Source: Luzula sylvatica
Lineage: Eukaryota; Streptophyta; Magnoliopsida; Poales; Juncaceae
Reading direction: 5' to 3'
Assembly: GCA_946800325.1 (NCBI GenBank)
Contig: OX326956.1
Location: 22,170,356 to 22,234,355, forward strand
Length of the DNA: 64,000 nucleotides
In this document: in pieces, positions 24,344 through 38,376 of the stretch
Position numbering within the stretch: position 1 is the stretch's first letter
How the letters are laid out: every line of letters begins with the position of its first letter
Program-made: the position numbers and the translations under genes
The notes under the pieces: model-generated
Told to the model about the DNA's origin: nothing
The model's database searches: none
What the model saw: the letters and a program-made list of their open reading frames with translations, nothing else

Positions 24344-27300
24344 ATTGAAGACTAACACACACAAATTCCAATTTTTTGAAAAATTTCTTAAAAATGCAAA
24401 AACAGAAGTCCAACACATTTAAAAAATTCAATTATTATATTTTTTAAAACAATTCTAAAATTGAAGGGTAACACAAGAAAAATACTCAATTTTCATGTCG
24501 TACTCATAATACTCCATAATTGAAGACTAACACAGACAAATTTCAATTTTTTCAAACATTTCTGAAAAATGCAAAAACTGAAATCTAACATCTTCAAAAA
24601 ATTCAATGACGGAATTTTTTTAAAAAATTGTTGAAATGAAAGATTAACACAAGCTAAATACTCAATTTTCATGTCGTACTCAAAATACTCAGTACTTGAA
24701 GACTAACACACACAAATTCCAATTTTTTAAAATATTTCTTCAAAATGCAAAAACAGAATTCTAACACCTTAAAAAAAAATTCAATTAAGATTTTCTTAAA
24801 AAAATATTAAAATTGAAGTGTAACGCAAGCAAAGTACTCAATTTTCATGTCGTACTCAAAATACTCTGTAATTGAAGAATAACACACACAAATTTCAATT
24901 TTTTAAAAAATTTCTTCAAAATGCAAAAACAGTAGTCTAGCACCTTCAAAGAAATTCAACTATGATTTATTTAAAAAAATATTAAAATTGATGTGTAACA
25001 CATGCAAAATACTCAATTTTCATGTCGTACTCAAAATACTCCATAATTGAAGACTAACACACAGAAATTTCAATTTTTTCAGAAATTTCATAAAATGCAA
25101 AAACAGAAGTCCAACACCTTCAAAAAAACTCAATTAAAATATTTTTGTAAAAAATGTTAAAATTTAATTGTAACAAAACAAAAACACTCAATTTTCATGT
25201 CGTACACAAAATACTCCGTAATTGAAGACTAATACACACAAATTTCAAATTTTTCAAAACTTTCTTAAATATGAAAAAACAGTAGTCCAACACCTTCAAA
25301 AAACACAATTAAGATATTTTTATAACAATTGTAAAAATTTAACTGTAACACTACAAAAATACTCAATTTTTATGCCGTACTCAAAATACTCCGTAATTGA
25401 AGACTAACACACACAAATTTCAATTTTTTAAAAATTTCTTAAAAATGCAAAAACAGAAGTCCATCACATACAAAAAATTCAATTATGATATTTTTTTAAA
25501 AAATTCTAAAATGGAAGGGTAACACAAGCAAAATACTCAATTTTCAAGTCGTACTCAAAATACTCCATAATTGAAGACTAACACACACAAATTTCAATTT
25601 TTTTCAAACATTTCTTCAAAATGCAAAAACAGAAGTCTAACACCTTCAAAAAATTCATTTATGATATTTTTTCCAAAAATATTAAAATTGAAGTGTAACA
25701 CAAGAAACAAATACTCAATTTTCATGTCGTACTCAAAATATTCTATAATTGAAGACTAACACACACAAATTTCAACTTTTTCAAATCTTACGTAAAAATG
25801 AAAAAACTAAAGTCTAACACCTTCAAATAATTCAATTGAGATATATTTTTTTAAAATGTTAAAATTTCAATGTAACACATGCAAAATACTCAATTTTCAT
25901 GTCGTACTCAAAATACTCCATAATTGAAGACTAACACACAGAAATTTCAATTTTTTCAGAAATTTCATAAAATCAAAAACAGAAATCCAACACCTTCAAA
26001 AAAACTCAATTAAGATATTTTTATAAAAAATGTTAAAATTTAATTGTAACACGACAAAAACACTCAATTTTCATGTCGTACTCAAAATACTCCGTAATTG
26101 AAGACTAACACACACAAATATCAACTTTTTCAAAACTTTCTTAAAAATGCAAAAATAGAAGTCCAACACCTTCAAAAAACTCAATGAAGATATTTTTATA
26201 AAAATTGTTAAAATTTAATTGTAACACTACAAAAATACTCAATTTTCATTCCGTACTCAAAATACTCCATAATTGAAGACTAACACACACAAATTTCAAT
26301 TTTTTAAAAATTTCATAAAAATGCAAAAACAGAAGTCCAACACATTCAAAAAATTCAATTATGATATTTTTTTAAAAAATTCTAAAATTGAAGGGTAACA
26401 CAAGAAAAATACGCAATTTTCATGTGGTACTCAAAATACTCCATAATTGAAGACTAACACGCACAAATTTCAATTTTTTCAAACATTTCTGAAAAATGCA
26501 AAAACTGAAGTCTACTATCTTCAAAAAATTCAATTATGGTATTTTTTCAAAATTTGTTAAAATCTAAGTGTAACACAAGCTAAATACTAAATTTTCATGT
26601 CGTACTCAAAATACTCCATAATTGAGGACTAACACACACAAATTTCAATTTTTTCAAAAATTTCTTCAAAATGAAAAAACATAAGTCTAGCACCTTCAAA
26701 AAAATTCAATTATGATTTTCTTAAAAAAATATTAAAATTGAAGTGTAACGCAAGCAAAATACTTAATTTTCATGTCGTACTCAAAATACTCCATAATCGA
26801 AGACTAATACACATAAATTTCTATTTTTTCAAACATTTCTTAAAAATGCAAAAACTGAAGTCTAACACCTTCGAAAAATTCAATGAAGGTATTTTTTAAA
26901 AAAAATGTTAAAATGTATGTGTAACACGTGCAAAATACTCAATTTTCATGTCGTATTCAAAATATTTTGTAATTGAAGAATAACACACACAAATTTCAAT
27001 TTTTCCAAAAATTTCATAAAAATGCAAAAACAGAAGTCTAACACCTTCAAAAACTCAATTAAGATATTTTTACAAAAATTGTTAAAATTTAATTGTAACA
27101 CAACAAAAATACTCAATTTCCATGTCGTACTCAAAATACTCCGTAATTGAAGAGTAACACACACAAATTTCAATTTTTTCAAAAATTTCTTAAAAATGCA
27201 AAAACAGAAGTCCAACACATTAAAAAAATTCAATTATGATATTTTTTAAAACAATTCTAAAATTGAAGGGTAACACAAGGAAAATACTCAATTTTCATGT

Positions 27301-28349
27301 CGTACTCAAAATACTCCATAATTGAAGACTAACACACACAAATTTCAATTTTTTCAAACATTTATGAAAAATGCCAACACTGAAGTCTCACCTTCAAAAA
27401 AATCAATTAAGGTATTTTTTTTTTAAATTTTAAAATGTATGTGTAACACAAGCAAAGTACTCAATTTTCATGTCGTACTCAAAATACTCTGTAATAGAAG
27501 AATAACACAAACAAATTTTAATTTTTTCAAAAATTTCTTCAAAATGCAAAATCAGAAGACACCTTCAAAATAAATTCAATTATGATTTTTTTAAAAAAAT
27601 ATTAAAATTGAAGTGTAACACAAGCAAAATACTCAATTTTCATGTCGTACTAAAAATACTCCATAATTGAAGACTAACACACAGAAATTTCAATTTTTTC
27701 AGAAATTTCATTAAATGCAAAAACAGAAGTCCAACACCTTCAAAAAAACTCAATTAAGATATTTTTGTAAAAAATGTTACAATTTAATTGTAACACAACA
27801 AAAACACTCAATTTTCATGTCGTACTCAAAATACTCCGTAATTGAAGACTAATACACAGAAATTTCAACTTTTTCAAAACTTTCTTAAATATGCAAAAAC
27901 AGAAGTCCAACACCTTAAAAAAACTCAATTAAGATATTTTTATAAAAATTGTTAAAATTTAACTGTAACACTACAAAAATACTCAATTTTCATGCCGTAC
28001 TCAAAATACTCCGTAATTGAAGACTAACACACACAAACTTCAATTTTTTAAAAATTTCTTAAAAATGCAAAAACAGAAGTCCAACACATTCAAAAAATTC
28101 AATTATGATATTTTTTTAAAAAATTCTAAAATTGAAGGGTAACACAAGAAAAATACTCAATTTTCATGTCGTACTCAAAATACTCCATAATTGAAGACTA
28201 ACACACACAAATTTCAAAATTTTCAAACATTTCTGAAAAATGTAAAAACTGAAGTCTAACATCTTCAAAAAATACAATTACGGTATTTTTAAAAAATTGT
28301 TAAAATGTAAGTGTAACACAAGATAAATACTCAATTTTCATGTCGTATT
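24344..28349 (-). repeat. Family alpha next to the left junction
   Basis: Read on the minus strand, the first monomers match block III just before 60,828. They share tctgtgttag (24,531 region and 60,612), an unusual aaaatataataattg (24,433 region and 60,712) and a ttattcttc(a/g)attacagag monomer. One extra monomer (cttcaagtactgag, with gtcattgaa) is present at about 24,600-24,700, and it matches 59,227-59,320. About 23 monomers in total, with no other sequence type. Confidence 0.85.
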
Positions 28350-28699
28350 CAAAATACTCCGTAATTGAAAACTAACACACACAAAGTTTAATTTTTTCAA
28401 AAATTTCTTCAAACTGAAAAAACATAAGTCTAACGCCTTCAAAAAAATTCAATTATGATTTTCTTAAAAAAATATTAAAATTGAAGTGTAACGCAAGCAA
28501 AATACTCAATTTTCATGTCGTACTCAAAATACTCCGTAATTGAAGACTAACACACACAAATTTTAATTTTTTCAAAAATTTCTTCAAACTGAAAAAACAT
28601 AAGTCTAACGCCTTCAAAAAAATTCAATTATGATTTTCTTAAAAAAATATTAAAATTGAAGTGTAACGCAAGCAAAATACTCAATTTTCAAGTCGTACT
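28350..28699 (-). repeat. Single-monomer tandem duplication
   Basis: Two neighbouring monomers share the private variants caaactgaaaaaacataag and taacgccttc (28,431 and 28,606, spacing exactly 175). They differ at only a few bases. This is a recent one-unit duplication. Confidence 0.85.
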
Positions 28700-29984
28700 C
28701 AAAATACTCTGTAATTGAAGAATAACACACACAAATTTCAATTTTTTAAAAAATATCTTCAAAATGCAAAAACAGAAGTCAAGCACCTTCCAAAAAATTC
28801 AATTATGATTTTTTTTAAAAAATATTAAAATTTAAGTGTAACACAAGCAAAATACTCTATTTTCATGTCGTACTCAAAATACTCCATAATTGAAGACTAA
28901 CACACAGAAATTTCAATTTTTTCAGAAATTTCGTAAAATGCAAAAACAGAAGTCGTTGCATGAAAAAAAACTCAATTAAGAAATTTTGTTAAAAAATGTT
29001 AAAATTTAATTGTAACACGACCAAAACACTAAATTTTCATGTCGTACCCAAAATACTCCGTAATTGAAGACTAATACACACAAATTTTAACTTTTTCAAA
29101 ACTTTCTTAAATATGCAAAAACAGAAGTCCAACACGTTTAAAAAACTCAATTAAGATATTTTTATAAAAATTGTTAACATTTAACTGTAACACTACAAAA
29201 ATACTCAATTTTCATGCCGTACTCAAAATACTCTGTAATTGAAGACTAACACACACAAATTTCTTAAAAATGCAAAAACAGAAGTCCAACACATACAAAA
29301 AATTCAATTATGATATTTTTTTTTTAAATTCTAAAATTGAAGGGTACCACAAGCAAAATACTCAATTTTCATGTCGTACTCAAAATACTCCATAATTGAA
29401 GACTAACACACATAAATTTCAATTTTTTCAAACATTTCTGAAAAATGCGAACACTGAAGTCTAACATCTTCAAAAAATTCAATTACGGAATTTTTTAAAA
29501 AAAAAATTTGTTAAAATGGAAGATTAACACAAGCTAAATACTCAATTTTCATGTGGTACTCAAAGTACTCCGTAATTGAAGACTAACACACACAAATTCC
29601 AATTTTTTAAAAAATTTCTTCAAAATGCAAAAACAGAAGTCAAACACCTTCAAAAAAATTCAATTATGATTTTCTTAAAAAAATATTAAAATTGAAGTGT
29701 AACGCAAGCAAAATACTCAATTTTCATGTCGTACTCAAAACACTCCATAATTGAAGACTAACACACTCAAATTTCAATTTTTTAAAAAATTTCTTCAAAA
29801 TGCAAAAACAGAAGTCTAACACCTTCAAAAAATTCAATTATGATTTTCTTAAAAATATATTAAAATTGAAGTGTACCGCAAGCAAAATACTCAAATTTCA
29901 TGTCGTAGTCAAAACACTCCATAATTGAAGACTAACACACACAAATTTCAATTTTTTCAAAAATTTCTTAAAAAAGCAAAAACC

Positions 29985-30640
29985 GAAGTCCAACACATTC
30001 AAAAAATTCAATTATGATATTTTTTAAAAAAATTCTAAAACTGAAGGGTAACACAAGCTAAATCCTCAATTTTCCTGTCGTACTCAAAATACTCCATAAT
30101 CGAAGACTAATACACACAAATTTCTATTTTTTCAAACATTTCTGAAAAATGCAAAAACTGAAGTCCAACACCTTCAAAAAAACTCAATGATGGAATTTTT
30201 TAAAAAAATTGTTAAAATGAAAGATTAACACAAGCTAAATACTCAATTTTCATGTCGTACTCAAAATACTCCGTAATTGAAGACTAACACACACAAATTC
30301 CAATTTTTTCAAAAATTTCTTAAAAAAGCAAAAACCGAAGTCCAACACATTCAAAAAATTCAATTATGATATTTTTTAAAAAAATTCTAAAACTGAAGGG
30401 TAACACAATCTAAATACTCAATTTTCCTGTCGTACTCAAAATACTCCATAATCGAAGACTAATACACACAAATTTCTATTTTTTCAAACATTTCTGAAAA
30501 ATGCAAAAACTGAAGTCTAACATCTTCAAAAAATTCAATGACGGAATTTTTTAAAAAAATTGTTAAAATGAAAGATTAACACAAGCTAAATACTCAATTT
30601 TCATGTCGTACTAAAAATACTCCGTAATTGAAGTCTAACA
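29985..30640 (-). repeat. Two-monomer (352-bp) tandem duplication
   Basis: The private variant tttcctgtcg (normally tttcatgtcg) occurs at 30,071 and 30,423, 352 bp apart. The flanking monomers (aaaaccgaag, ctaaaactgaaggg, cataatcgaagac and gattaacacaagc) repeat in the same order. It lies within the first 13-monomer alpha copy only. Confidence 0.82.
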
Positions 30641-32029
30641 CACACAAATTCCAATTTTTTCAGAAATTTCATAAAATGCAAAAACAGAAGTCCAACACCT
30701 TCAAAAAAACTCAATTAAGATATTTTTGTAAAAAATATTACAATTTAATTGTAACACAACAACAACACTCAATTTTCATGTCGTACTAAAAATACTCCGT
30801 AATTGAAGACTAATACACACAAATTTAAAATTTTTCAAAACTTTCTTAAATATGCAAAAACAGAAGTCCAACACCTTCAAAAAACTCAATTAAGATATTT
30901 TTATAAAAATTGTTAAAATTTAACTGTAACACTACAACAAATACTCAATTTTTATGCCGTACTCAAAATACTCCGTAATTGAAGAATAACACACACAAAT
31001 TTCAATTTTTTAAAAAATTTCTTCAAAATGCAAAAACAGAAGTCAAGCACCTTCCAAAAATTTCATTTATAATTTTTTTTTAAAAATATTAAAATTTAAG
31101 TGTAACACAAGCAAAATACTCAATTTTCATGTCGTACTCAAAATACTCCATAATTGAAGACTAACACACAGAAATTTCAATTTTTTCAGAAATTTCGTAA
31201 AATGCAAAAACAGAAGTCGTTGCATGAAAAAAAACTCAATTAAGATATTTTTGTAAAAAATGTTAAAATTTAACTGTAACACAACCAAAACACTCAATTT
31301 TCATGTCGTACCCAAAATACTCCGTAATTGAAGACGAATACACACAAATTTCAACTTTTTCAAAACTTTCTTATATATGCAAAAACAGAAGTCCAACACC
31401 TTTAAAAAACTGAATTAAGATATTTTTATAAAAATTGTTAACATTTAACTGTAACACTACAAAAATACTCAATTTTCATGCCGTACTCAAAATACTCTGT
31501 AATTGAAGACTAACACACACAAATTTCTTAAAAATGCAAAAACAGAAGTCCAACACATACAAAAAATTCAATTATGATATTTTTTTTTTAAATTCTAAAA
31601 TTGAAGGGTACCACAAGTAAAATACTCAATTTTCATGTCGTACTCGAAATACTCCATAATTTAAGACTAACACACATAAATTTCAATTTTTTCAAACATT
31701 TCTGAAAAATGCAAACACCGAAGTCTAACATCTTCAAAAAATTCAATTTCGGAATTTTTTAAAATTTTTTTTTGTTAAAATGGAAGATTAACACAAGCTA
31801 AATACTCAATTTTCATGTCGTACTCAAAGTACTCCGTAATTGAAGACTAACACACACAAATTCCAATTTTTTAAAAAATTTCTTCAAAATGCAAAAACAG
31901 AAGTCAAACACCTTCAAAAAAATTCAATTATGATTTTCTTAAAAAAATATTAAAATTGAAATGTAACGCAAGCAAAATACTCAATTTTCATGTCGTACTC
32001 AAAACACTCCATAATTGAAGACTAACACA

Positions 32030-32400
32030 CAAAAATTTCAATTTTTTAAAAAATTTCTTCAAAATGCAAAAACAGAAGTCTAACACATTCAAAAAATTCA
32101 ATTATGATTTTCTTAAAAATATATTAAAATTGAAGTGTACCGCAAGCAAAATACTCAAGTTTCATGTCGTAGTCAAAACACTCCATAATTGAAGACTAAC
32201 ACACACAAATTTCAATTTTTTAAAACATTTCTTCAAAATGCAAATACAGAAGTCTAACACCTTCAAAAAATTCAATTAGGATTTTCTTAAAAATATATTA
32301 AAATTGAAGTGTACCGCAAGAAAAATACTCAAGTTTCATGTCGTAGTCAAAACACTCCATAATTGAAGACTAACACACACAAATTTCTATTTTTTAAAAA
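32030..32400 (-). repeat. Single-monomer duplication in the second 13-monomer copy
   Basis: gtaccgcaag followed by tcaagtttcatgtcgtagtc appears at 32,137 and again at 32,311, 174 bp apart. The partner copy at 29,873 has it once. This accounts for the one-monomer length difference between the two alpha copies. Confidence 0.82.
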
Positions 32401-33060
32401 ATTTCTTAAAAAAGCAAAAACCGAAGTCCAACACATTCAAAAAATTCAATTATGATATTTTTTAAAAAAATTCTAAAACTGAAGGGTAACACAAGCTAAA
32501 TACTCAATTTTGCTGTCGTACTCAAAATACTCCATAATCGAAGACTAATACACACAAATTTCTATTTTTTCAAACATTTCTGAAAAATGCAAAAACTGAA
32601 GTCTAATATCTTCAAAAAATTCAATGACGTAATTTTTTAAAAAAATTGTTAAAATGAAAGATTAACACAAGCTAAATACTCAATTTTCATGTCGTACGCA
32701 AAATACTCCGTAATTGAAGACTAACACACACAAATTCCAATTTTTTCAGAAATTTCGTAAAATGCAAAAACAGAAGTCCAACACCTTCAAAAAAACTCAA
32801 TTAAGATATTTTTGTAAAAAATGTTACAATTTAATTGTAACACAATAACAACACTCAATTTTCATGTCGTACTAAAAATACTCCGTAATTGAAGACTAAT
32901 ACACACAAATTTCAAAATTTTCAAAACTTTCTTAAATATGCAAAAACAGAAGTCCAACACCTTTAAAAAACTCAATTAAGATATTTTTATAAAAATTGTT
33001 AAAATTTAACTGTAACACTACAAAAAATACTCAATTTTTATGCCGTACTCAAAATACTCC

Positions 33061-36000
33061 GTAATTGAAGACTAACACACACAAATTTCAATTTTTTAAA
33101 AATTTCTTAAAAATGCAAAAACAGAAGTCCATCACATACAAAAAATTCAATTATATTATTTTTTTTAAAAATTCTAAAATTGAAGGGTAACACAAGCAAA
33201 ATACTCAATTTTCATGTCGTACTCAAAATACTCCATAATTGAAGACTAACACACACAAATTTCAATTTTTTCAAACATATCTAAAAAATGCAAAAACTGA
33301 AGTCTAACATCTTCAAAAAATTCAATGACGGAATTTTTTAAAAAAATTGTTAAAATGAAAGATTAACACAAGCTAAATACTCAATTTTCATGTCGTACTC
33401 AAAATACTCCGTAATTGAAGACTAACACACACAAATTCCAATTTTTTAAAATATTTCTTCAAAATGCAAAATCAGAAGTCTAACACCTTAAAAAAAATTC
33501 AATTATGATTTTCTTAAAAAAATACTAAAATTTAAGTGTAACGCAAGCAAATTACTCAATTTTCATGCCGTACTCAAAATACTCTGTAATTGAAGAATAC
33601 CACACACAAATTTCAATTTTTTAAAACATTTCTTGAAAATGCAAAAACAGAAGTCTCCTAACCTTCAAAAAAATTAAATTATGATTTTTTTTAAAAAAAA
33701 TTAAAATTGAAGTGTAACACAAGCAAAATACTCAATTTTCATGTCTTACTCAAAATACTCCACAATTGAAGAATAACACACAGAAATTTCAATTTTTTCA
33801 GAAATTTCGTAAAATGCAAAAACGGAAGTCCGACACATTCAAAAAAACTCAATTAAGATATTTTTGTAAAAAATGTTAAAATTTAATTGTAACACAACAA
33901 AAACACTCAATTTTCGTGTCGTACACAAAATACTCCGTAATTGAAGACTAATACACACAAATTTCAACTTTTTCAAAACTTTCTTAAATATGCAAAAACA
34001 GAAGTCCAACACCTTCAAAAAACTCAATTAAGATATTTTTATAAAAATTGTTAAAATTTAACTGTAACACTACAAAAATACTCAATTTTCATGCCGTACT
34101 CAAAATACTCCGTAATTGAAGACTAACATGCACAAATTTCAATTTTTTAAAAATTTTTTAAAAATGCAAAAACAGAAGTCCAACACATACAAAAAAATTG
34201 AATTATGATATTTTTTTTTTAAATTCTAAAATTGAAGGGTACCACAAGCAAAATACTCAATTTTCATGTCGTACTCAAAATACTCCACAATTGAAGACTA
34301 ACACACACAAATTTCAATTTTTTCGAACATTTCTGAAAAACGCAAAAACTGAAGTCTAACATCTTCAAAAAATTCAAATACGGAATTTTTTAAAAGATTT
34401 GCTAAAATGGTAGATTAACACAAGCTAAATACTCAATTTTCATGTCGTACTCAAAATACTCCGTAGTTGAAGACTAACACACACAAATTCCAATTTTTTA
34501 AAAAATTTCTTCAAATTGCAAAAACAGAAGTCTAACACCTTCAAAAAAATTCAATTATGATTTTCGTAAAAAAATATTAAAATTGAAGTGTAACGCAAGC
34601 AAAATACTCAATTTTCATGTCGTACTCAAAACCCTCCATAATTGAAGACTAACACACACAAATTTCAATTTTTTAAAAAATTTCTTCAAAATGCAAAAAC
34701 AGAAGTCTAACACATTCAAAAAAATTCAATTATGATTTTCTTAAATATATATAAAAATTGAAGTGTAACGCAAGCAAAATACTCAATTTTCATGTCGTAC
34801 TCAAAACACTCCATAATTGAAGACTAACACACACAAATTTCAATTTTTTCTAAAATTTCTTAAAAAAGCAAAAACCGAAGTCCAACACATTCAAAAAATT
34901 CAATTATGATATTTTTTTAAAAAATTCTAAAACTGAAGGGTAACACAAGCTAAATACTCAATTTTCATGTCGTACTCAAAATACTCCATAATCGAAGACT
35001 AATACACACAAATTTCTATTTTTTCAAACATTTCTGTAAAATGCAAAAACTGAAGTCTAACACCTTCGAAAAATTCAATGAAGGTATTTTTTAAAAAATT
35101 GTTAAAAAGTAAGTGTAGCACGTGCAAAATACTCAATTTTCATGTCGTACTCAAAATATTTTGTAATTGAAGACTAGCACACAGAACTTTCAATTTTTTC
35201 TAAAATGTCATAAAAATGCAAAAATAGAAGTCTAACACCTTCAAAAAACTCAATTAAGATATTTTTACAAAAATTGTTAAAATTTAATTGTAACACAACA
35301 AAAATACTCAATTTCCATGACGTACTCAAAATACTCCGTAATTGAAGACTAACACACACAAATTTAAATTTTTTCAAAAATTTATTAAAAATGCAAAAAC
35401 AGAAGTCCAACACATTCAAAAAATTCAATTATGATATTTTTTAAAACAATTCTAAAATTGAAGGGTAACACAAGGAAAATACTCAATTTTCATGTCGTAC
35501 TCAAAATACTCCATAATTGAAGACTAACACATACAAATTTCAATTTTTTCAAACATTTCTGATAAATGCAAATACAGAAGTCTCAACTTCAAAAAATTCA
35601 ATTAAGGAATTTTTTTTTAAAAATGTTAAAACGTATGTGTAACACAAGCAAAGTACTCAATTTTCATGTCGTACTCAAAATAGTGTGTAATAGAAGAATA
35701 ACACGCACAAATTTCAATTTTTTCTAAAATTTCTTCAAAATGCAAAAACATAAGTGTAGCACCTTCAAAATAATACAATTATGATTTTTTAAAAAAAATA
35801 TTAAAATTGAAGTGGAACACAAGCAAAATACTCAATTTTCATGTCGTACTCAAAATACTCCATAATTGAAGACTAACACACAGAAATTTCAATTTGTTCA
35901 GAAATTTCATAAAATGCAAAAACAGAAGTCCAACACCTTCAAAAAAACTCAATTAAGATATTTTTGTAAAAAATGTTACAATTTAATTGTAACACAACAA

Positions 36001-38376
36001 AAACACTCAATTTTCATGTCGTACTAAAAATACTCCGTAATTGAAGACTAATAAACACAAATTTCAAAATTTTCAAAACTTTCTTAAATATGCAAAAACA
36101 GAAGTCCAACACCTTCAAAAAACTCAATTAAGATATTTTTATAAAAATTGTTAAAATTTAACTGTAACACTACAAAAAATACTCAATTTTTATGCCGTAC
36201 TTAAAATACTCCGTAATTGAAGACTAACACACACAAATTTCAATTTTTTAAAAATTTCTTAAAAATGCAAAAACAGAAGTCCATCACATACAAAAAATTC
36301 AATTATGATATTTTTTTTTAAAATTCTAAAATTGAAGGTTAACACAAGCAAAATACTCAATTTTCATGTCGTACTCAAAATACTCCATAATTAAAGACTA
36401 ACACACACAAATTTCAATTTTTTCAGAAATTTCGTAAAATGCAAAAACGGAAGTCCGACACATTCAAAAAAACTCAATTAAGATATTTTTGTAAAAAATG
36501 TTAAAATTTAATTGTAACACAACAAAAACACTCAATTTTCATGTCGTACTCAAAATACTCCGTAATTGAACACTAATACACACAAATTTCAACTTTTTCA
36601 AAACTTTCTTAAATTTGCAAAAACAGAAGTCCCACACCTTCAAAAAACTCAATTAAGATATTTTTATAAAAATTGTTAAAATTTAACTGTAACACTACAA
36701 AAATACTCAATTTTCATGCCGTACTCAAAATACTCCGTAATTGAAGACTAACACACACAAATTTCAATTTTTTAAAAATTTCTTAAAAATGCAAAAACAG
36801 AAGTCCAACACATACAAAAAAATTCAATTATGATATATTTTTTTTAAATTCTAAAATTGAAGGGTACCACAAGCAAAATACTCAATTTTCATGTCGTACT
36901 CAAAATACTCCATAATTGAAGACTAACACACACAAATTTCAATTTTTTCAAACATTTCTGAAAAATGCAAAAACTGAAGTCTAACATCTTCAAAAAATTC
37001 AATTACGGAATTTTTTAAAAAATTTGTTAAAATGGAAGATTAACACAAGCTAAATTCTCAATTTTCATGTCGTACTCAAAATACTCCGTAATTGAAGACT
37101 AACACACACAAATTCCAATTTTTTAAAAAATTTCTTCAAAATGCAAAAACAGAAGTCTAACACCTTCAAAAAAATTCAATTATGATTTTCGTAAAAAAAT
37201 ATTAAAATTGAAGTGTAATGCAAGCAAAATACTCAATTTTCATGTCGTACTAAAAACACTCCATAATTGAAGACTAACACACACAAATTTCAATTTTTTA
37301 AAAAATTTCGTCAAAATGCAAAAACGGAAGTCAAACACCTTCAAAAAAATTCAATTATGATTTTCTTAAAAATATATTAAAATTGAAGTGTAACGCAAGC
37401 AAAATACTCAATTTTCATGTCGTACTCAAAACACTCCATAATTGAAGACTAACACAGACAAATTTAAATTTTTTCTAAAATTTCTTAAAAAAGCAAAAAC
37501 CGAAGTCCAACACATTAAAAAAATTCAATTATGATATTTATAAAAAAAATTCTAAAATTGAAGGATAACACAAGCAGAATACTCAATTTTCATGTCGAAC
37601 TCAAAATACTCCATAATTGAAGACTAACACACACAAATTTCAATTTTTTCAAACATTTCTGAAAAAAGCAAAAACTAAAGTCTAACACCTTCGAAAAATA
37701 CAATTATGGTATTTTTTAAAAAAATGTTAAAATGTAAGAGTAACACGTGCAAAATACTCAATTTTCATGTCGTACTAAAAATAGTCTGTAATTGAAAACT
37801 AACACACACAACTTTGAATTTTTCCAAAAATTTCTTAAAAATGCAAAAACAGAACTCTAACACCTTCAAAAAACTCAATTAAAACATTTTTACAAAAAAT
37901 GTTAAAATTTAATTGTAACACAACAAAAGTACTCAATTTTCATGTCGTACTCAAAATACTCCGTAATTGAAGACTAACACACGCAAATTTCATTTTTTTT
38001 CAAATATTTCTTAAAAATGCAACAACAGAAGTCCAACACATTAAAAAAATTCAATTATGATATTTTCTTTAAAATTTTTAAAATTGAAAGGTAACACAAG
38101 GAAAATACTCAATTTTCATGTCGTACTCAAAATACTACATAATTGAAGACTAACACATAAAAATTTCAATTTTTTCAAACATTTCTGAAAAATGCAAAAA
38201 CTGAAGTCTAACACCTTGAAATAATTCAATTAAGGTATTTTTTCAAAAAGTGTTAAAATGTTTGTGAAACACAAGCAAAGTACTCAATTTTCATGTCGTA
38301 CTCAAAATACTATGTAATTGAGGAATAACAGACACAAATTTCAATTTTTTCAAAAATTTCTTCAAAATTCAAAAAC
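33061..38376 (-). repeat. Family alpha HOR pair, 15-monomer unit of about 2,625 bp
   Basis: The variant cggaagtccgacacattc gives cgacac at 33,831 and 36,456, spacing 2,625. Monomers that follow (gccgtactc, gggtaccacaagc, aattttcgtaaaaa and aagcaaaaaccgaag) keep the same order to about 35.0 and 37.6 kb. A second long-range marker, ccatcacatac, occurs at 25,461, 33,129 and 36,281. The part from 35.0 to 36.2 kb resembles 44.0-44.8 kb instead, so the unit is a mosaic. Confidence 0.78.

Larger units (their letters stand above)
28690..33060 (-). repeat. Family alpha HOR pair, 13-monomer unit of about 2,265 bp
   Basis: Two copies, about 28.69-30.96 and 30.97-33.06 kb. The odd word agtcgttgcatg replaces agtccaacacc at 28,951 and 31,216 (spacing 2,265). 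gtaccgcaag recurs at 29,873 and 32,137 (2,264). A monomer shortened by about 13 bp (acaaatttcttaaaaatgc) occurs in both, near 29,260 and 31,520. Each copy also carries its own extra duplication, so the later anchor aaccgaagtc (29,991 and 32,419) is 2,428 bp apart. Confidence 0.85.
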
